From NCBI GenBank assembly GCA_963788325.1, contig CAWBGJ010000009.1, positions 472,849 through 536,848 of the forward strand: a stretch of DNA of 64,000 nt. Reading direction: 5' to 3'. A program made the position numbers and the translations under genes. The DNA is from Prado023 sp963788325 (GTDB taxonomy: Bacteria > Actinomycetota > Actinomycetes > S36-B12 > CAIYMF01). Positions 16,498 through 24,992 of the stretch are shown here, piece after piece; positions within the stretch are counted from its first letter, which is position 1, and each line of letters opens with the position of its first letter. The notes under the pieces were generated by a model, which was given only the letters and a program-made list of their open reading frames with translations, had not been told where the DNA came from and did no database searches.

Positions 16498-18579
16498 GTG
16501 GTCATCGAGGAGTCATCGCCTCCAGTCGGCGCTGCCGGCCTGAGTGTCGTCGTAGCCCTGTCCAGCATGGATGACCCGACCGCTCTCGTGGACTCCTTGA
16601 CGGAGTCGGTTCTCGATCCGGATCTGCTGGAGATCATGCTCATCCAGACCGGATCAGCGGGCGGCTCCGCCACCCTCACCACCGATTGGGGTCGACAAGT
16701 GCGCCGGCTGCGGCTGCCGGGCCAGGGGCCGGCGGCGGCCAAGCGCCTGGGTCTGCGCTCGGCCCGCCATGAGTTCGTGACGTTCCTGCGCTCGGATGAC
16801 CGCATCGGCGCCGGGGCGCTGTCCCTGGCATCCGGCTTGCCAAGGTCCGATGAGATCGTGGCTCTTCGGGCCGGCTCCCACAACCTGAACTTGGAGATGG
16901 CGCAGACTCAGAGATCCGCGGGCGACACCAGCGAGGCCCTGCCGGGGCCAGGGCGAAGCCCAGTGCTCACATTCGCGTCCCTGGGGTCGGTTCGTTGGGT
17001 CGTTCCTACCTGGCTCGCGTTGACCGCCACGCCGTCGATCCCCCTGGGCCGGTGGTGGGAGTTGGTCCTGGTGGCGACGATCCAGACCCGGAGCAGGGCA
17101 CCGGTTCGATGGGCCACGGCCGCGGCCGACGGGCCACCGGACGTCATGTCCCCTCCGGAACCTCAGATCGACACCTGGGATGAGGTGGAGCCCCTCCTGG
17201 GCGCGATCGCCGCCCTCGAGGATGCGAGCACTGAGGATCCCTCGTGCGCCGTGACCGTGCGACCAGTGGTACGCCGGCTCGCGGCGCTCTTGCGTCCCCT
17301 TCTGGACGAGCAGCCGACTCTGCGGGTCCCCCTCATGGACGCGATCCTCGCTGCGCGGATCCGCGACTTCCCCTTCTCCGAGCTCTCGAGAGGCCTGGCC
17401 ACCGACCTCGCCATCGCCTACTCCTTCCCCCCGTCGCGGGACACCTCCGCCGTCGTCGCAGCCAAGAGGCTGCGCGAGCGGGGACGCGTGACAGACGTGA
17501 TCAGCTGTGACCTGCAGCGCGGCGACGACCCAGGGACGTCGATGATCGCGGGCGGCTTGATCGATCGACATGTCCAGGTGCGGGGGCCTGCCTCCTACGG
17601 GCAGTGGCCGGACGTCGAGGCCTTCATCCGCGCCGGCCTGACCACCGTGGACACCTGGGTCGAGGAGGGCCGGGAGTACAGTTGCCTGTACAGCCGCTCC
17701 ATGTGGCCCGCCTCACACCTGCTCGCTGCCCTGCTCAAGCAGCGAGTGCCCACCCTGAACTGGTCGGCGGAGTTCTCCGACCCGATGCAGTCCACCATAA
17801 CGGGGCGCCGGCGCCACGACTCGATCGAGGCGACGTCGCCGATCATCTCGGAACTGACCAGGTCCCTGCGCGAGCGCGGCTTTCCGAGACCCACATCAGA
17901 CAACCTCTGGGAGTGGGTGGAACACGTGTCCTATGCCCTGGCCGACGAGGTGATCTTCACGAACATCAACCAGCGGGACTTCATGCTCGCTGCTACGCAG
18001 CACAAGCAGTTGCGTGACCGGGCACGGCGCCTGAGCTCCATCCGCCCGCATCCCCAGCCCTCCGACTCGTTCTACACCTACGCAGAGCCCCCCTACCCTC
18101 TCGACCCGGGATTGGCCCACCTCGCGTACTTTGGCGCGTTCTACCCCAATCGGGGAATCGGAGTCGTTCTGGCCGCGATCGCAGACAGCCCACGGGCCGT
18201 CCAGGAGTCGCTGCACCTCCACGTCTTCTCCAACGATCCCGGGGGGGTCCGCGCCCAGGCCCGGGCGGCGGGCGTCGGGCACTGCGTCACCTCCCGTCCC
18301 TACGTGAACTACTTCGACTTCCTGGCCCTAACGCGTCTCGTCGACCTCCTCGTGGTCAACGACACGCAGACGGTGAAGAGCCACGCCCTCAACCCCTACC
18401 TGCCGTCCAAGATCAGTGACTACCTGGGCTCGGAGACCGACATCTGGGCTATCTACGAGCCGGGCAGTCCCATCTCGTCGATACGGGTGCGATACCGCTC
18501 GGCCTTGGGTGACCCCGGCGCCGCATGCGAGGTCCTACGGCAGGCGACGGCAGGGAAACGCATTGGAAGTGAGCCGTAG
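16498..18579 (+). CDS. paralogous glycosyltransferase with degenerate GT2 domain
   Basis: This 693-residue protein is collinear with the preceding gene and probably arose by tandem duplication. The C-terminal GT-B-like half is well conserved (DLAIAYSFPPSRDTSA, YSCLYSRSMWPASH, WSAEFSDP, YALADEVIFTNINQ, AYFGAFYPNRGIG, NPYLPSKISDYLGS). The N-terminal domain keeps GT2 strand order (LSVVVALSSMDDPTALVDS) but has IQTGSAGG where the paralogue has VDNGSSD, and RSDDR where it has LDDDD. The GT-A site is therefore probably inactive or repurposed. The stop lies 36 nt from the convergent end of the next gene. Acceptor and donor are unknown. Confidence 0.75.
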   Translation: MVIEESSPPVGAAGLSVVVALSSMDDPTALVDSLTESVLDPDLLEIMLIQTGSAGGSATLTTDWGRQVRRLRLPGQGPAAAKRLGLRSARHEFVTFLRSDDRIGAGALSLASGLPRSDEIVALRAGSHNLNLEMAQTQRSAGDTSEALPGPGRSPVLTFASLGSVRWVVPTWLALTATPSIPLGRWWELVLVATIQTRSRAPVRWATAAADGPPDVMSPPEPQIDTWDEVEPLLGAIAALEDASTEDPSCAVTVRPVVRRLAALLRPLLDEQPTLRVPLMDAILAARIRDFPFSELSRGLATDLAIAYSFPPSRDTSAVVAAKRLRERGRVTDVISCDLQRGDDPGTSMIAGGLIDRHVQVRGPASYGQWPDVEAFIRAGLTTVDTWVEEGREYSCLYSRSMWPASHLLAALLKQRVPTLNWSAEFSDPMQSTITGRRRHDSIEATSPIISELTRSLRERGFPRPTSDNLWEWVEHVSYALADEVIFTNINQRDFMLAATQHKQLRDRARRLSSIRPHPQPSDSFYTYAEPPYPLDPGLAHLAYFGAFYPNRGIGVVLAAIADSPRAVQESLHLHVFSNDPGGVRAQARAAGVGHCVTSRPYVNYFDFLALTRLVDLLVVNDTQTVKSHALNPYLPSKISDYLGSETDIWAIYEPGSPISSIRVRYRSALGDPGAACEVLRQATAGKRIGSEP

Positions 18580-18615
18580 ACCTCCGATATCCGGAAGTCG
18601 CGCCTCGGGTGCACC

Positions 18616-21600
18616 TCAGTCGCCCGGCGAAGTGAACACGGCCAGCTCCTGGTCGGTGATCCGGCTGACGTCGGACTGGTGGCGAACGCGCAGCATCGCG
18701 GCCCGCGACATCTCCTGGAAGAGCTTCGGATCGTGGTACAGGCGCAACAACCCGTCCACCATCGCCGAGGAGTCCTCAGCCGGGCAGAGCACGGCGCACG
18801 TGTCATCGACGAACTCGGGCACGGCCGCCACCTCGTTCGTGATGGGGACCAGTCCCATGGACATGGCCTCGTCCCGGGACACGCCGTGCGAATCCCACCG
18901 AGTCGGCACCAGGAAGACCCCGTGCTGCCGGTGGATGTCGGCAATCTCCTCCTGAGTCAGGAACCCGCGCCGGACCACGACATTGCGCATGCCGGCCAGT
19001 GCCGCCGTGGTCGACTCGAACAGCGGCCCATCGCCGACGATCAGGAACTCCATGTCCTCGAACTCCGGTCGCGCCGACATCTCGAGGATGGCCTCCACTG
19101 CGAGGTCGTTGGCGTACTTCTCACTGGCGAACGGCCGGATGGACCAGACCCTGAGTCGGGCCTCCGAAGGCTTCGTGCCAGCTTCGAACAGCACCGTATC
19201 GATCGGGTTGTGGATCACTGACCAGCGGACGGTCCCAGGGTCGATCCCCAGGTCATCGAACACCTCGGTGGCGAAGGTGCGAGAAACGAAAACGAACTGA
19301 AGCCCCCCCGGTTGCTCGTGCATCAGATCCCGCCAGAACTCCCTCCGGAGCGTACTGGACCATACGATCCGTTCCCGCTGCTCAGGGGCGACGATGTTGA
19401 ACGAGCGCCGCCACCAGGGCTGGATCTCGGCACCGTGCACCCAGGCCGTCACGGGGACGCTCCCGCGTGAGGCGTCCACCGCCGACCACAGGTCGCCTGT
19501 GAGAAAGTGCACAAGAACGTGCTCGTAGTCGTTCTGCCTCAGGAGTTGCTCCACAGCTGAGAGGGACCCTCGGATCACGCTGACACCGTCGAACTCCTCG
19601 AACTGGAGCGGCCGATCCGGACCCGCCGCGAAGACATCGACCCGGACTCCCCGAGCCTGGTAGGCCTTGACCCGGCGATGGACGAAGGCGTTGCGGTACA
19701 GGTCCGTAGCTGAGGGGTAGTGATCGGTGAGCAGCAGGTAGCGGGACCGGCCCAACACCAGGGGCGGAACTTCGTGCCGGGAGCCGACGACCAACGACTC
19801 GATCGTAGCGTTCCCGGTTCCGGCTACCCGGACTCCGAATCGCACAGACCGGGCCGCACCTGGCACTCGGGACACCAGGTTCCGGTTCGCGGGGCCCATC
19901 AGGTGCCCGATCCGGGCTCCAGCTGCGTCCAGGAACAGTGCCGCCACCTGAAGCGGCAGCCCTTCGGAGGCGACGAGGTGCAGGCTGAACTGCCCCCCGA
20001 CGCCCAACTCGTGGAGTGGCCTGGGCTCCCGGGCGTACAGCCACGCGTGCTCCTCCTCGGGCAGTTGGGACTCGCAGAGCATGACATCGCCGGCGATGGA
20101 CATGGCGATCGGCAGATTGGGTGGCAGCTGGGACTCGATGGGCTCGACCACGCACCACGCTGGGAGCACCTGCCCGCGCACGGACGGCCCGCCGTACGGG
20201 TGCAGGCGGGTCTGCACCTCGATCAGTCGGGCGAGCGGCACACCGGTGTCCATGCCCTGTGGGTCGACGTCCACGACCCCGGCGCCAGGGCGTGCACACG
20301 GCTCCGCGCCGTCCCGGCAATAGTGGAACGGGTCGGTGGCCAGCCCCCGCAGCAGCCGCTCCGACCGCGGGGGGGGGCCGACCTCGGTGACGCCCGATCC
20401 AGCCAGTTCCCCCCACTGCGATTCCGGGACCAGTGACGACCGCGGCGCCAGACCCGGGCACAATGAGTAGGAGGCGTCCCACTCCGGCAGTTGGAGCGCA
20501 CGGCCCACCCACCTGAATCCTGCGGGGGGCTTGCCCACAGTGCGCCCGGCCGAGAAGCGAGTGGCGATGGCAAGATCGGTCAGGTAGTCCGGGCCGTAAT
20601 GATCCCGCACATCGAACACCGCCAACCAGCGCGGGGCCTTCTCGGGGCCCGGCTGGCACGCTTCCACCACCGCTGCAAGGTCCTGGCCGCGTTCGGGCAC
20701 GACGGCGACTACGGCGTCGGGCAGCGCCCTGGTGGCGGTGAGGTCCGCCTCCCCGACCAGGCAGAGCCGCTTCCGCGGGTAGTTCTGCGCGGTGAAGAGC
20801 AGCAGTGCGCGGTCCAGGTCGGCCTCGGTGCTGACCGCGGACAGGACCAGGACCTCAGGATCGGGATCGATCGACACGCCCCAGACGTGCGATGCCATCA
20901 GCACGAATCGGTCCTGCCAGGCGTGCTCGCCCAACACCCGGCGCAGGGCGAGCATCCTGAGCTGTTCAGAGCGAAGGCGCTCCGCCGTACGCGCCTCGAG
21001 CACCGCGACGAGCTCAGGGCCGGAGTCGGCGCAGGCCACGAGGTCTCCGACGAGCACACGCAGACCTCGGGCGACTGTGCTCGCGACCAGGGAACCCCCC
21101 GCCAGGAGTTCCAGCGCGCACTGCTCCACGGCGACCTGTCCCTGCTGGTCCCGCGAGCCGACGAACGAGAACCGGTAGTGCCGGGCGACGGTGGGTGCGA
21201 TGGAGCCGTCGCACCGGGCACCGAAGCTCGGTCGCCACCTTCGAAGATCACTCAAGATCGTGTGGAGCCCGGCAGGCTCAGCCGGGCCACCCGAAGACCC
21301 ACTGTGTTCGACCAGCGCAAGCGCGTCCACCCGTTGCTCGTCGGCGATCGGGTGGTGCAGCGTGGCCTGAACCGCCCTGGGAAGCCAGCAGACGCCCGCC
21401 ACAGCCCCCACCTCTGCCCGGTAGTGCGGGACGCGCTCCAACTCCGTGGTGAAGACGCGGTCGAAGGCCGCGGCGGACCGAAGGACAGGCGCAGGCAGCG
21501 ACACTGCCCCGTCATCCCAGAGGGCTGTGGCAATGCCCTGCTGGCGGCTTGACGCAAGGAGGTCGAGGAGTTCCTCGTTGAGGCCCAGGCCGTCACTCCA

Positions 21601-22164
21601 CTCCTCGGATCCCAGCGCCGCGCTGCTCTGCACTAGGAGCAGATGCGGCTCGTGCTCGGTCAGGGCGGCCGGCCATGTGTTGCCGGCCAGCCTGATCGAC
21701 GAGCACTCGGGGCTGACCAGAGCGAAGGTCGACTCGTCGGAGATGATCGCCACACGCAGGGAGCGCAGCCCGTCGCCACTGCACGGGAGGTCGGCGGGCC
21801 ACTCGAGCACGGAATCGGTCGAAGCAGGAGGGACCGGCGCGTGGGCCTCCTCGGCAGGGCCCGTCCGGGTCTCGACCCCTGCGGCCAGTTCGACTCCACA
21901 GGATGCGGCCGGCGACACCCCGTCGCGCGCTGGCCGGCCACGACCCGGGGCATGCTCTCCAGGTGCAAGCCGAAGTGCTTCCAGCCGGTCGTCGTGGAGC
22001 CGGTCGGCCTCGGCCATCAACGCCAACGCATTCGCCTGCTGCCGCCGCAGCCGAGCTATCATCCGCCCGGTCGCCACAGCCCGGGCTCTGTCCGCAGGTG
22101 ACCCGGTCGTCGGCCGGTCATCAGGCCCTGAGCTGCCCGAGCCCGCCATCGTGGGATTGCTCAT
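18616..22164 (-). CDS. large multidomain glycosyltransferase (CgeB-like/GT-A-like plus GT4)
   Basis: This is an 1182-residue protein. Residues 25-65 are a probable coiled coil (RMIARLRRQQANALALMAEA). Residues about 90-435 resemble the N-terminal domain of CgeB-type transferases (AFDRVFTTELERVPHYRAEV). Residues about 435-620 look like a GT-A fold (VLVLSAVSTEADLDRALLLF, LAVFDVRDHYGPDYLT). Residues 620-800 are beta-rich and possibly carbohydrate-binding. Residues 806-1182 are a GT4 transferase (LLLTDHYPSATDLYRN, EFLIVGDGPLFEST, EAMSMGLVPITNEVAAVPEF). The ATG overlaps the upstream stop as ATGA, so it is translationally coupled. The earlier frame start at 22608 is rejected because it lies wholly inside the upstream gene. 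The GT4 call is firm; the other domains are tentative. Confidence 0.75.
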   Translation of the reverse strand: MSNPTMAGSGSSGPDDRPTTGSPADRARAVATGRMIARLRRQQANALALMAEADRLHDDRLEALRLAPGEHAPGRGRPARDGVSPAASCGVELAAGVETRTGPAEEAHAPVPPASTDSVLEWPADLPCSGDGLRSLRVAIISDESTFALVSPECSSIRLAGNTWPAALTEHEPHLLLVQSSAALGSEEWSDGLGLNEELLDLLASSRQQGIATALWDDGAVSLPAPVLRSAAAFDRVFTTELERVPHYRAEVGAVAGVCWLPRAVQATLHHPIADEQRVDALALVEHSGSSGGPAEPAGLHTILSDLRRWRPSFGARCDGSIAPTVARHYRFSFVGSRDQQGQVAVEQCALELLAGGSLVASTVARGLRVLVGDLVACADSGPELVAVLEARTAERLRSEQLRMLALRRVLGEHAWQDRFVLMASHVWGVSIDPDPEVLVLSAVSTEADLDRALLLFTAQNYPRKRLCLVGEADLTATRALPDAVVAVVPERGQDLAAVVEACQPGPEKAPRWLAVFDVRDHYGPDYLTDLAIATRFSAGRTVGKPPAGFRWVGRALQLPEWDASYSLCPGLAPRSSLVPESQWGELAGSGVTEVGPPPRSERLLRGLATDPFHYCRDGAEPCARPGAGVVDVDPQGMDTGVPLARLIEVQTRLHPYGGPSVRGQVLPAWCVVEPIESQLPPNLPIAMSIAGDVMLCESQLPEEEHAWLYAREPRPLHELGVGGQFSLHLVASEGLPLQVAALFLDAAGARIGHLMGPANRNLVSRVPGAARSVRFGVRVAGTGNATIESLVVGSRHEVPPLVLGRSRYLLLTDHYPSATDLYRNAFVHRRVKAYQARGVRVDVFAAGPDRPLQFEEFDGVSVIRGSLSAVEQLLRQNDYEHVLVHFLTGDLWSAVDASRGSVPVTAWVHGAEIQPWWRRSFNIVAPEQRERIVWSSTLRREFWRDLMHEQPGGLQFVFVSRTFATEVFDDLGIDPGTVRWSVIHNPIDTVLFEAGTKPSEARLRVWSIRPFASEKYANDLAVEAILEMSARPEFEDMEFLIVGDGPLFESTTAALAGMRNVVVRRGFLTQEEIADIHRQHGVFLVPTRWDSHGVSRDEAMSMGLVPITNEVAAVPEFVDDTCAVLCPAEDSSAMVDGLLRLYHDPKLFQEMSRAAMLRVRHQSDVSRITDQELAVFTSPGD

Positions 22165-24992
22165 GTCCACTGCCCGAACACCGCTTGCGCGACGCGCGCG
22201 GAGGCCCTGCCGTCCTCCGCCGGGAACCACCGCGTTCGCAGGTCGCGGCGGGCCTCTGAGTACTGCTCCGGCCAGTCGGCCAGTCCGCAGAGCAGGCCGG
22301 TGAGCTCCAGGCTGCTTCGGGCCACGGGCCCCGGTGGACCCTTGATCGGACCAGGACCCGAGGCTGCAGCCCCGCCCTGCATCAGGATCACCGGCCGATC
22401 CACGAGCAGGTACTCGCGTGTCCTGCTGAGGTCCGAGGTCACGAGTACATCGCTGGCCAGGATGGCCGAGGTCCGATCGGGCACCCTTCCGATATCGACC
22501 AGGAGGTGACTCAGCTCGTCGGGGATCCGCCACCGGTCCTTGGACCGGACCGGGAACAGGAGACGCCCCAGCCCTGAGATGAGTTCGGCCGCAACCTGGG
22601 GCCGCCATGGGAGCCCGGCTGTTGCCGAGTCCGACTCATCAGCTGGGGCCAGCAGCACGTCCAGCCCACCCGGATCGGGCGGCAGGCCGCAGGAGATCAG
22701 GTCGGCGGGCGCCTTCCCCACCTCGGCGTGGCGGGCCAGCGGATCGAGGCGTGGCGTTCCGAGGCCGGCGAGCATCCGGCCCTCGGCGGACAGGTGGGGG
22801 GGGCGTGACTCATCGGCGGCGCCGCGACCAAGCAGCGTGAAGTCCCAGCGCCCCTGGTCCAGCGCCTGAGCGCTGCTGAGCAGGGTGGAACCGCTGCCCC
22901 CCCAACGTGCTTCCTGGAGAGCGTCACGCGCCTGCAGATACGTGGTGGTCCCCGGTTTGCTGATGTGTGCCGGTATGTCTGTGTCATCGACCCAGTGGGT
23001 CGCACTCCCCATCGCCAGGTAGTACTCCCGCGAGCCCTTCGCGACGGTCTGCACGCCGTCCGGGAAGCTGCGGCCACGGCTGCCACGCACCCAGATCAAC
23101 TCCCCCGGCCACTGGGTCCGCACAAGCTCCGAATACAGATACTTCGGGTTGCCGGAGAAGCTGCGGCCCCCGTCCGAGCAGAAGACCGCCATCCGTCTGC
23201 CCACCCGTCGCCGGACCCGCTTGCGTACGGCGTCCTGCACCCGGTCGGCTGAGGTTCGCACGCGGTTGATCGGCGCTGGCCCCGACCAGTTCCTCGGCTC
23301 GGGGACCACGCCATCAGGATGACCACGCAGCGCGGCCGCAGGGCGCAGGGCCAGGGTCCCGTCCATCGCCCGGACCGGAGCCACCCAGCCGGGTACGGGG
23401 CCCGGCCGCGCGGCGGGGCGCGGATCCGGTTCGGACGCGGTCAGGGCGAAGCGGGGGGCGGGAATTGTCCCGGTGTTGTCCAGCTCGCGCACCTGTACGA
23501 CCACGACCAGCCTGAGCCGTTCGTCGTCGGGGGCCGGCTCGACGGGCCGAGGGTCCAGGACGTAGCTCGACTCGAACCAGCACGCGCCGATCGCGCCGAT
23601 GGTGCCGCTGAATCGTTGCGTCACGCCGGTGGCTGCTCTGGGCGAGACCTCCAGCCAGACCCGCGCCGCGGCCACGTCGATGGCAGCCATGGGGTTCCAG
23701 GTCCGGATCACCAGCTGGATCCCGCCATCCGGGCCCGCACTCCAGGTCCGCAGGTCGTGAGCGAGCCTGCGCTGCAGGAAGGGTCTCCGTTCGAAGTGCA
23801 GCTCCGACACGTCGAGGTCCCCCGCTCGGGTCGGTTCAGCAGCCAGCAGCCGGGCGGACCATACGACACGTCCGTGGACCTCGACCAGGTCCGTCGCGAA
23901 CTCGCCCCGCGTGATGGCGCGGTAGACCGTCCGCACACCCTCGAGATCGCGTCGATCCACCATCTGGACCCCGAGGCGATGCAGTGCCGGCAGTCCAGCG
24001 ATCACCTCCAGCGGGACCTGTGCCACGTACTCGCGGAACTCCTCGATGACCGTGCGGGCCCAGTCGTCCTCCTCGCTGATCAGGTCACCGAGGTAGAGGG
24101 CGACGTCGTGCTTCAGGAACTTCTCGTGCTTGGCGGGCAGCAGGTCACCGTGCGCGTTCGCGGTCAACCATGCATCGATCGCCGTATTCGCCTGCAGTCG
24201 TCCGCGGACGTTGCGCAGGTTCTGACGGTCGTTGGTCACTGACCGGCGGGGCGCCGTCTCGTGGACCTTCCACACGTACACGAGATCGGGAACGACCGCC
24301 AGGCAGCGGGTGGTGGCGTACACCTGCGCCGTCCACAGGCAGTCCTCGTAGAGCAACCCGGACACGAACTCCAGACCCTCCCGGCGCAGGAAGTCCACGT
24401 CGTAGAGCTTGCCCACCGCAGCGGTGTCGTACAACCGATCAGGCTCGGCGCGGATCGAGCGGATCGTGCGCGGCTCCTCGAAGAGCCGAGTGCACCACCC
24501 AGTCCACCGATCGTCAGCGACATGGAGCCGGGAGATCCTGCCGGCAGCGACCTCGGCCCCGGCGTCGTCTGCCGTGGACAGGAGGCGGTGCAGGGCCCCC
24601 GGCGCCAACTCGTCGTCGCTGTCGAGGAAGATGACCCAGGGGGCGCGCACCTGCCGCAGACCTGCGTTCCGTGGGCCGGCCCCACTTCCGCTGTTCTGCG
24701 CCAGGCGCACGTAGCGCACGCGTGCGTCCGCGGCACACAATCGGGCCGCGACAGTTTCGGTGTCATCTGTGGAGCAGTCGTCGCAGATGATCACTTCGAG
24801 GTCGTAATGTGACTGACTTAGGGCACTGCCCACAGCGACCGGCAGGTTCGCGGAGTCGTTGTAGCAGGCGACGACCACCGAGATCTGGGGAACGGCGCCG
24901 CCTGAGGTACCCCGCCCGTCGTTGCTCGCGGACCCGCTCCCCCCATTCAGGCGGCTGCTCGCCGGCGTTGCGCCCGCGTCAGGTCCGGTCAC
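22161..24992 (-). CDS. GT2 fused to CDP-glycerol glycerophosphotransferase-like domain lacking the HGTPLK motif
   Basis: This is a 943-residue protein. Residues 35-260 form a GT2 domain (ISVVVACYNDSANLPVAVGS, VIICDDCSTDDTE, VIFLDSDDELAPG). A beta-rich linker follows. Residues about 590-943 match the Glyphos_transf (TagF/TagB) family (MAVFCSDGGRSFSGNPKYLY, ILASDVLVTSDLSRTREYLL). Where active members have W/QHGT-PLK, this one has YLQARDALQEARWGGS, so the key motif is missing. It may be inactive, structural or specialised. The GTG start at 24992 follows a GGGGGGAA Shine-Dalgarno sequence and overlaps the licD gene by 14 nt; the ATG of the next gene overlaps its stop. The three genes form a tight operon. 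Confidence 0.75.
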   Translation of the reverse strand: MTGPDAGATPASSRLNGGSGSASNDGRGTSGGAVPQISVVVACYNDSANLPVAVGSALSQSHYDLEVIICDDCSTDDTETVAARLCAADARVRYVRLAQNSGSGAGPRNAGLRQVRAPWVIFLDSDDELAPGALHRLLSTADDAGAEVAAGRISRLHVADDRWTGWCTRLFEEPRTIRSIRAEPDRLYDTAAVGKLYDVDFLRREGLEFVSGLLYEDCLWTAQVYATTRCLAVVPDLVYVWKVHETAPRRSVTNDRQNLRNVRGRLQANTAIDAWLTANAHGDLLPAKHEKFLKHDVALYLGDLISEEDDWARTVIEEFREYVAQVPLEVIAGLPALHRLGVQMVDRRDLEGVRTVYRAITRGEFATDLVEVHGRVVWSARLLAAEPTRAGDLDVSELHFERRPFLQRRLAHDLRTWSAGPDGGIQLVIRTWNPMAAIDVAAARVWLEVSPRAATGVTQRFSGTIGAIGACWFESSYVLDPRPVEPAPDDERLRLVVVVQVRELDNTGTIPAPRFALTASEPDPRPAARPGPVPGWVAPVRAMDGTLALRPAAALRGHPDGVVPEPRNWSGPAPINRVRTSADRVQDAVRKRVRRRVGRRMAVFCSDGGRSFSGNPKYLYSELVRTQWPGELIWVRGSRGRSFPDGVQTVAKGSREYYLAMGSATHWVDDTDIPAHISKPGTTTYLQARDALQEARWGGSGSTLLSSAQALDQGRWDFTLLGRGAADESRPPHLSAEGRMLAGLGTPRLDPLARHAEVGKAPADLISCGLPPDPGGLDVLLAPADESDSATAGLPWRPQVAAELISGLGRLLFPVRSKDRWRIPDELSHLLVDIGRVPDRTSAILASDVLVTSDLSRTREYLLVDRPVILMQGGAAASGPGPIKGPPGPVARSSLELTGLLCGLADWPEQYSEARRDLRTRWFPAEDGRASARVAQAVFGQWT

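Noticed and set aside
18616..22608. Long open frame extending the 1182-residue transferase N-terminally by 148 codons
   Set aside because: The extension lies entirely inside the upstream gene, is Arg/Gly/Pro-rich and lacks homology. The ATGA overlap at 22164 is the better start.
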